The translations under genes and the position numbers were made by a program. A stretch of 64,000 bases of DNA from Caballeronia sordidicola (GTDB lineage Bacteria > Pseudomonadota > Gammaproteobacteria > Burkholderiales > Burkholderiaceae), in contig NZ_JNFG01000203.1 in NCBI RefSeq assembly GCF_000729995.1, positions 17,210-81,209 on the forward strand. The letters run 5' to 3'. The notes beneath the pieces are model-generated. The model had not been told where the DNA came from and did not search any database. It saw only the letters and a program-made list of their open reading frames with translations. Each line of letters opens with the position of its first letter. Positions within the stretch are counted from its first letter, which is position 1. Shown piece after piece: positions 61,526 to 64,000 of this stretch.

Positions 61526-61945
61526 ATGCCACAGTTCCATGTTGATGCTGATCTTGCGCGGCTTATCGAGAAGCTTGCCGATCCAGAACCCTTCGAGAAC
61601 ATATCTTTCAATGATGCATTGAAGCGGGTAATCGAGGGGTTCCTTACAACGACGGGTGTGCCAAAGACGGGATCGGACCCACGGTTAATCGACCCGGAAG
61701 CGCTGCTGGTGGAATCTATGACGTTTCAGAATGCCAGACAGACAAGGAAAAGAGCCGCTTCCCCGAAGGCAAAGGATTGGGCCGCTAGTATTCCGTCTCT
61801 TAAAAACCAGCGTGGCCTATCGAATTGGAAGGCTATCTGCGAGTTTCTCCAGATCGAAACTGGCGGAGACTCAGCAAGACGTAAGTTGGATGCTTGGGTC
61901 AAGGAGAACAAACCGGGCTGGCCGGAAGTTCCCAAGACCGAGTAG
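61526..61945 (+). CDS. Hypothetical protein with possible ribbon-helix-helix/SeqA-like N-terminus
   Basis: A 139-residue protein with GAGGCG before the ATG. The first 40 residues (FHVDADLARLIEKLADPEPFENISFNDALKRVIEGFL) resemble the short beta-strand-plus-two-helices pattern of ribbon-helix-helix or SeqA N-terminal regions. The C-terminal part (LSNWKAICEFLQIETGGDSARRKLDAWVKENKPGWPEV) is a separate helical module. It may bind the palindrome upstream. The family is not recognised with confidence. Confidence 0.5.
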   Translation: MPQFHVDADLARLIEKLADPEPFENISFNDALKRVIEGFLTTTGVPKTGSDPRLIDPEALLVESMTFQNARQTRKRAASPKAKDWAASIPSLKNQRGLSNWKAICEFLQIETGGDSARRKLDAWVKENKPGWPEVPKTE

Positions 61946-62273
61946 GCGCGGCAAGTCCCTTTTCGCGTCCCTTCGCGCGTCTTTTGAGACGGCGAGTCGC
62001 GTGGCATATAGGTTGGATGCTGCCTGCGGTAGGCAGTAGCGAGACCGCGTGCGCTTTCTAAGGAGCGACCAAGGGCCGGTTTTGCGCACTAACTGAAGTC
62101 GCGAGCAGCCACCAACCCCTTACTCTCGACGATTTTTGTTTCAAAAATGATAAAAAAGTGAGTTCACAAGTCGTGAATACAATCTCGAATTTAGGGTTGA
62201 CTAATCATTTTGATCAATCACGCATGAGTAATTTTTTGTGAAATCTCGTTGTTTTGCGTGATACACTGAAGGT
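61946..62273. other. AT-rich intergenic region with GTCCCTT motif copies
   Basis: GTCCCTT occurs at 61955-61961 and 61967-61973, each near CGCG. It also occurs at 61359-61365 and 61370-61376, and inverted at 61387-61393. From about 62120 the DNA becomes markedly AT-rich and contains TTGACT and TACACT hexamers that could serve the gene at 62274. No gene is seen in these 328 bases. Confidence 0.4.
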
Positions 62274-62876
62274 ATGAACAGTATTGACGCCATCGCAAAA
62301 GTGAAAGAGCGGATCGAAGCGGTCCGGAATGCGCTCGAACTCCACAAGCAAAATATCAGCAAACTGGAGTCGGAAGAGATGCGACTTTCAATCGCGCTTG
62401 GCGTTATGCAGCAGATCGAGGCGGATATCAGGGAAGAAGAAAGCGGGTATACAGGACCGCCTGAGGCGTGGCCGCCCACGGGCAGCATTGGCGCCTCGAA
62501 GGTACAACTTGGTGTCCCATTCGTCTTTCAGTTGCGCGCGCCGCCTCTGCTCGAAACGATGATGCCTCCGTCCACCAAGCACCTGATTAAGGCGCTGTTC
62601 GAGACGGATAAGTCATTGACTCGCGTGGAGGTGATCGCTGCGATAAAAGATCGGAAGCCGAAACTAAACGAGGGGACGGTTGCGACCACGCTGTCTAAAC
62701 TAGTCAGCGAAGGATTTTTGATGCGCGATGGGAATCAATACAGGAGGAAGGATGACATCGTTGGTGCTGGTAACACCAACGATGTCGAAGACCTTCTTGA
62801 CACTGACCCGTCCTCTGGCGAGGGGACCCCAAATCCAAGCTACGGTGAGCATGGGAAGGAGGGAGGTACGTCGTGA
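62274..62876 (+). CDS. Hypothetical protein, coiled coil plus winged-helix-like domain
   Basis: A 200-residue protein with GAAGGT before the ATG. Residues 1-60 form a charged coiled coil (VKERIEAVRNALELHKQNISKLESEEMRL). A Pro/Gly-rich linker follows. Residues about 100-160 look like a winged helix (STKHLIKALFETDKSLTRVEVIAAIKD...GTVATTLSKLVSEGFLMRDGNQYRR). The tail is acidic and disordered. A DNA-binding regulator or structural role is likely; the family is unknown. A clear terminator follows. Confidence 0.6.
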   Translation: MNSIDAIAKVKERIEAVRNALELHKQNISKLESEEMRLSIALGVMQQIEADIREEESGYTGPPEAWPPTGSIGASKVQLGVPFVFQLRAPPLLETMMPPSTKHLIKALFETDKSLTRVEVIAAIKDRKPKLNEGTVATTLSKLVSEGFLMRDGNQYRRKDDIVGAGNTNDVEDLLDTDPSSGEGTPNPSYGEHGKEGGTS

Positions 62877-62928
62877 TCAGCAAACACAGAAACATAATAT
62901 TCGCGTAACCGTCACGACCTGACGGGAG

Positions 62929-62954
62929 GCCGAGGCTAACGCTTCGGCTTTTTT
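62929..62954 (+). terminator. Intrinsic terminator after the 62274 gene
   Basis: GCCGAGGC and GCTTCGGC form an 8-base-pair stem (one G-T) around a TAAC loop, followed by TTTTTT. Confidence 0.85.
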
Positions 62955-63043
62955 GATTATAGAGGGTTAAGCACGCTTGACGCTATAGGAAGATCATAGG
63001 TTCAGACCCTGTAGAACCGTCTCGCGTCCAGCGTCTTGGACTA

Positions 63044-63944
63044 TCACCCCAACTTCAAAGCCAAGTCTTCTGCTCGCAAGTGCGTATACCTCTTCAGCAT
63101 ATCCATCGTCTTGTGCCCGGATATCGCGGCCACTTCCAGGAGGTTTAGGCCCTTCTCCACCAACCGCGATATCGCCTCATGCCGCAGGTCATGGAAATGT
63201 AAGTCGACCAATCCCGTCCGCTTTGTGAACCGAACGAACGCGTGCTTAATCGAAAACGACTGCAACCCTTGGAACACATACTTTGTGTCGCGCGGCAGGC
63301 CGATGAGTATTTCAACTGCGCGCGTAGACAAAGGAACGATGCGCGAAGTGCCGTTCTTAGTCATCAGCAGTCTTGCCGTCCTGCGCCCTAGATCAACCTG
63401 CGCCCACTCCAACCCGACTATCTCGTCCTGTCGCATTGCCGTCTCTAGTGCGAACTCGATTGCAGGCTTGAAATAAATGTTCCTTGCCCCTGCACAGCCT
63501 GCGATTAACCGGTCCTCCTCGCCGTCCCGTAAGCGCGTTTCCCGGGGCTCAGGTGCCTTCGGCTTCGACACTTTCGAGAACGGGCACTCCCGCAGGTCGA
63601 TTCCCCATTCGCTCCGGGCACGCGCGATTGCCGCGCGCATGATGGTCATCTCGCGGAGCACACTGCTTGGTCTTAATGGTGCGCAATCGATCGTCTCGCC
63701 GCGCGGCCAGAACGGTCGGCGTTAGCTTGCTCATCGATACGCGGCTAACCGGATGCCGCAGAAAGGCGTTAATACGTTCGACTTCGTTCTTGTGACCGCG
63801 ATGGGTCGGAGACACTTCGACTCGATACTTTTCCAGTATGTCGGCAAAGGTCGTTTGTTCGGCTTTGCGGTTGGTCGAGCGCTCGCCGCTGTCCATCGCG
63901 GATTCGATCGCCCTAGGAGTCTGCGCGGCAGAACGATATGTCAT
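63044..63944 (-). pseudogene. Tyrosine recombinase (phage integrase), frameshifted
   Basis: The N-terminal core-binding part (FADILEKYRVEVSPTHRGHKNEVERINAFLRHP...LTPTVLAARRDDRLRTIK) is in one frame. The rest (LREMTIMRAAIARARSEWGIDL to the end) is in another. One extra base in AAGACCAAG near 63671 separates them. Catalytic residues are all present in the second part: Arg in ETAMRQDEI, Lys in TKNGTSR, HxxR in HDLRHE, His in SGHKT and Tyr in KRYTH. The true N-terminus is unclear at the window edge. Unless the frameshift is a sequencing error, it is inactive. Confidence 0.8.
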
Positions 63945-64000
63945 CCAAATGGATGGGGTAAACGTTGTTGAATGATGACGACCAGCTATCTCCCCTACAA

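Larger units (their letters stand above)
61056..64000. mobile_element. Degraded end of an integrated element, continuing past the window
   Basis: The segment from the tRNA-Arg fragment to the right edge carries a frameshifted tyrosine recombinase, three small genes with no housekeeping relatives, AT-rich intergenic DNA and motif repeats. This fits a prophage- or island-type element integrated at tRNA-Arg(CCG), of which only one end is visible. The other boundary cannot be seen. Confidence 0.5.

Noticed and set aside
1..64000. CRISPR arrays, rRNA genes and complete insertion sequences
   Set aside because: No regularly spaced direct repeats with spacers, no rRNA-like stretches and no transposase gene were found. 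The only mobile-element signs are at the right end.

Overview
The window reads as a chromosomal segment of a high-GC betaproteobacterium of the Burkholderiaceae, most like Caballeronia or Paraburkholderia. The flagellar gene order, the protein sequences (FliM, FliA, FlhF, FlgA) and the VapB/DUF433 proteins fit that group. Species cannot be named from the sequence alone.

Most of the window (about 1.7-17.1 kb, 25.2-44.1 kb and 52.0-55.5 kb) is a nearly complete flagellar locus. A leftward block holds an FhlB-like protein, a second FliK-like protein, fliT and fliS. fliE is divergent from the rightward fliFGHIJK and fliLMNOPQR operons, whose genes mostly overlap by 1-11 bases. The rod/hook operon flgBCDEFGHIJ, a YcgR-type brake gene and flgKL run leftward, divergent from flgA-flgM-flgN. 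flhB-flhA and flhF-flhG-fliA run rightward. Sigma-28 (FliA) promoters can be read upstream of fliS, ycgR, flgK (weaker) and flgM. A transmembrane diguanylate cyclase lies convergent with fliA. No flhDC, fliC, fliD, mot or che genes are present.

Two non-flagellar blocks interrupt this locus. Between fliR and flgL lies a complete type I Wadjet defence operon (jetABCD), followed by a convergent Fic-family gene with its own palindromic operator. Between flhA and flhF lies a seven-gene leftward operon: a biuret/triuret hydrolase-like cysteine hydrolase, DUF2877, FdrA, DUF1116, carbamate kinase, a free-standing allophanate-hydrolase C-terminal domain, and an NCS1 permease. The FdrA/DUF1116/DUF2877 trio is homologous to the oxamate carbamoyltransferase (AllFGH) of anaerobic allantoin use. 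The operon therefore looks like an energy-conserving route from a carbamoylated nitrogen compound to carbamoyl phosphate, ATP, CO2 and ammonia. Its substrate is unknown, and this is the best candidate for undescribed biology here.

The left edge holds the 3' part of an AidB-like acyl-CoA dehydrogenase gene. The right edge (56-64 kb) is accessory: an orphan Rieske oxygenase, an orphan DUF433 protein, a Ser/Thr-rich low-complexity protein, a VapB-like antitoxin with a decayed vapC, a 45-nt 3' fragment of tRNA-Arg(CCG), small genes with a palindromic operator, and a frameshifted tyrosine recombinase. The last part is read as the degraded end of an integrated element that continues past the window.
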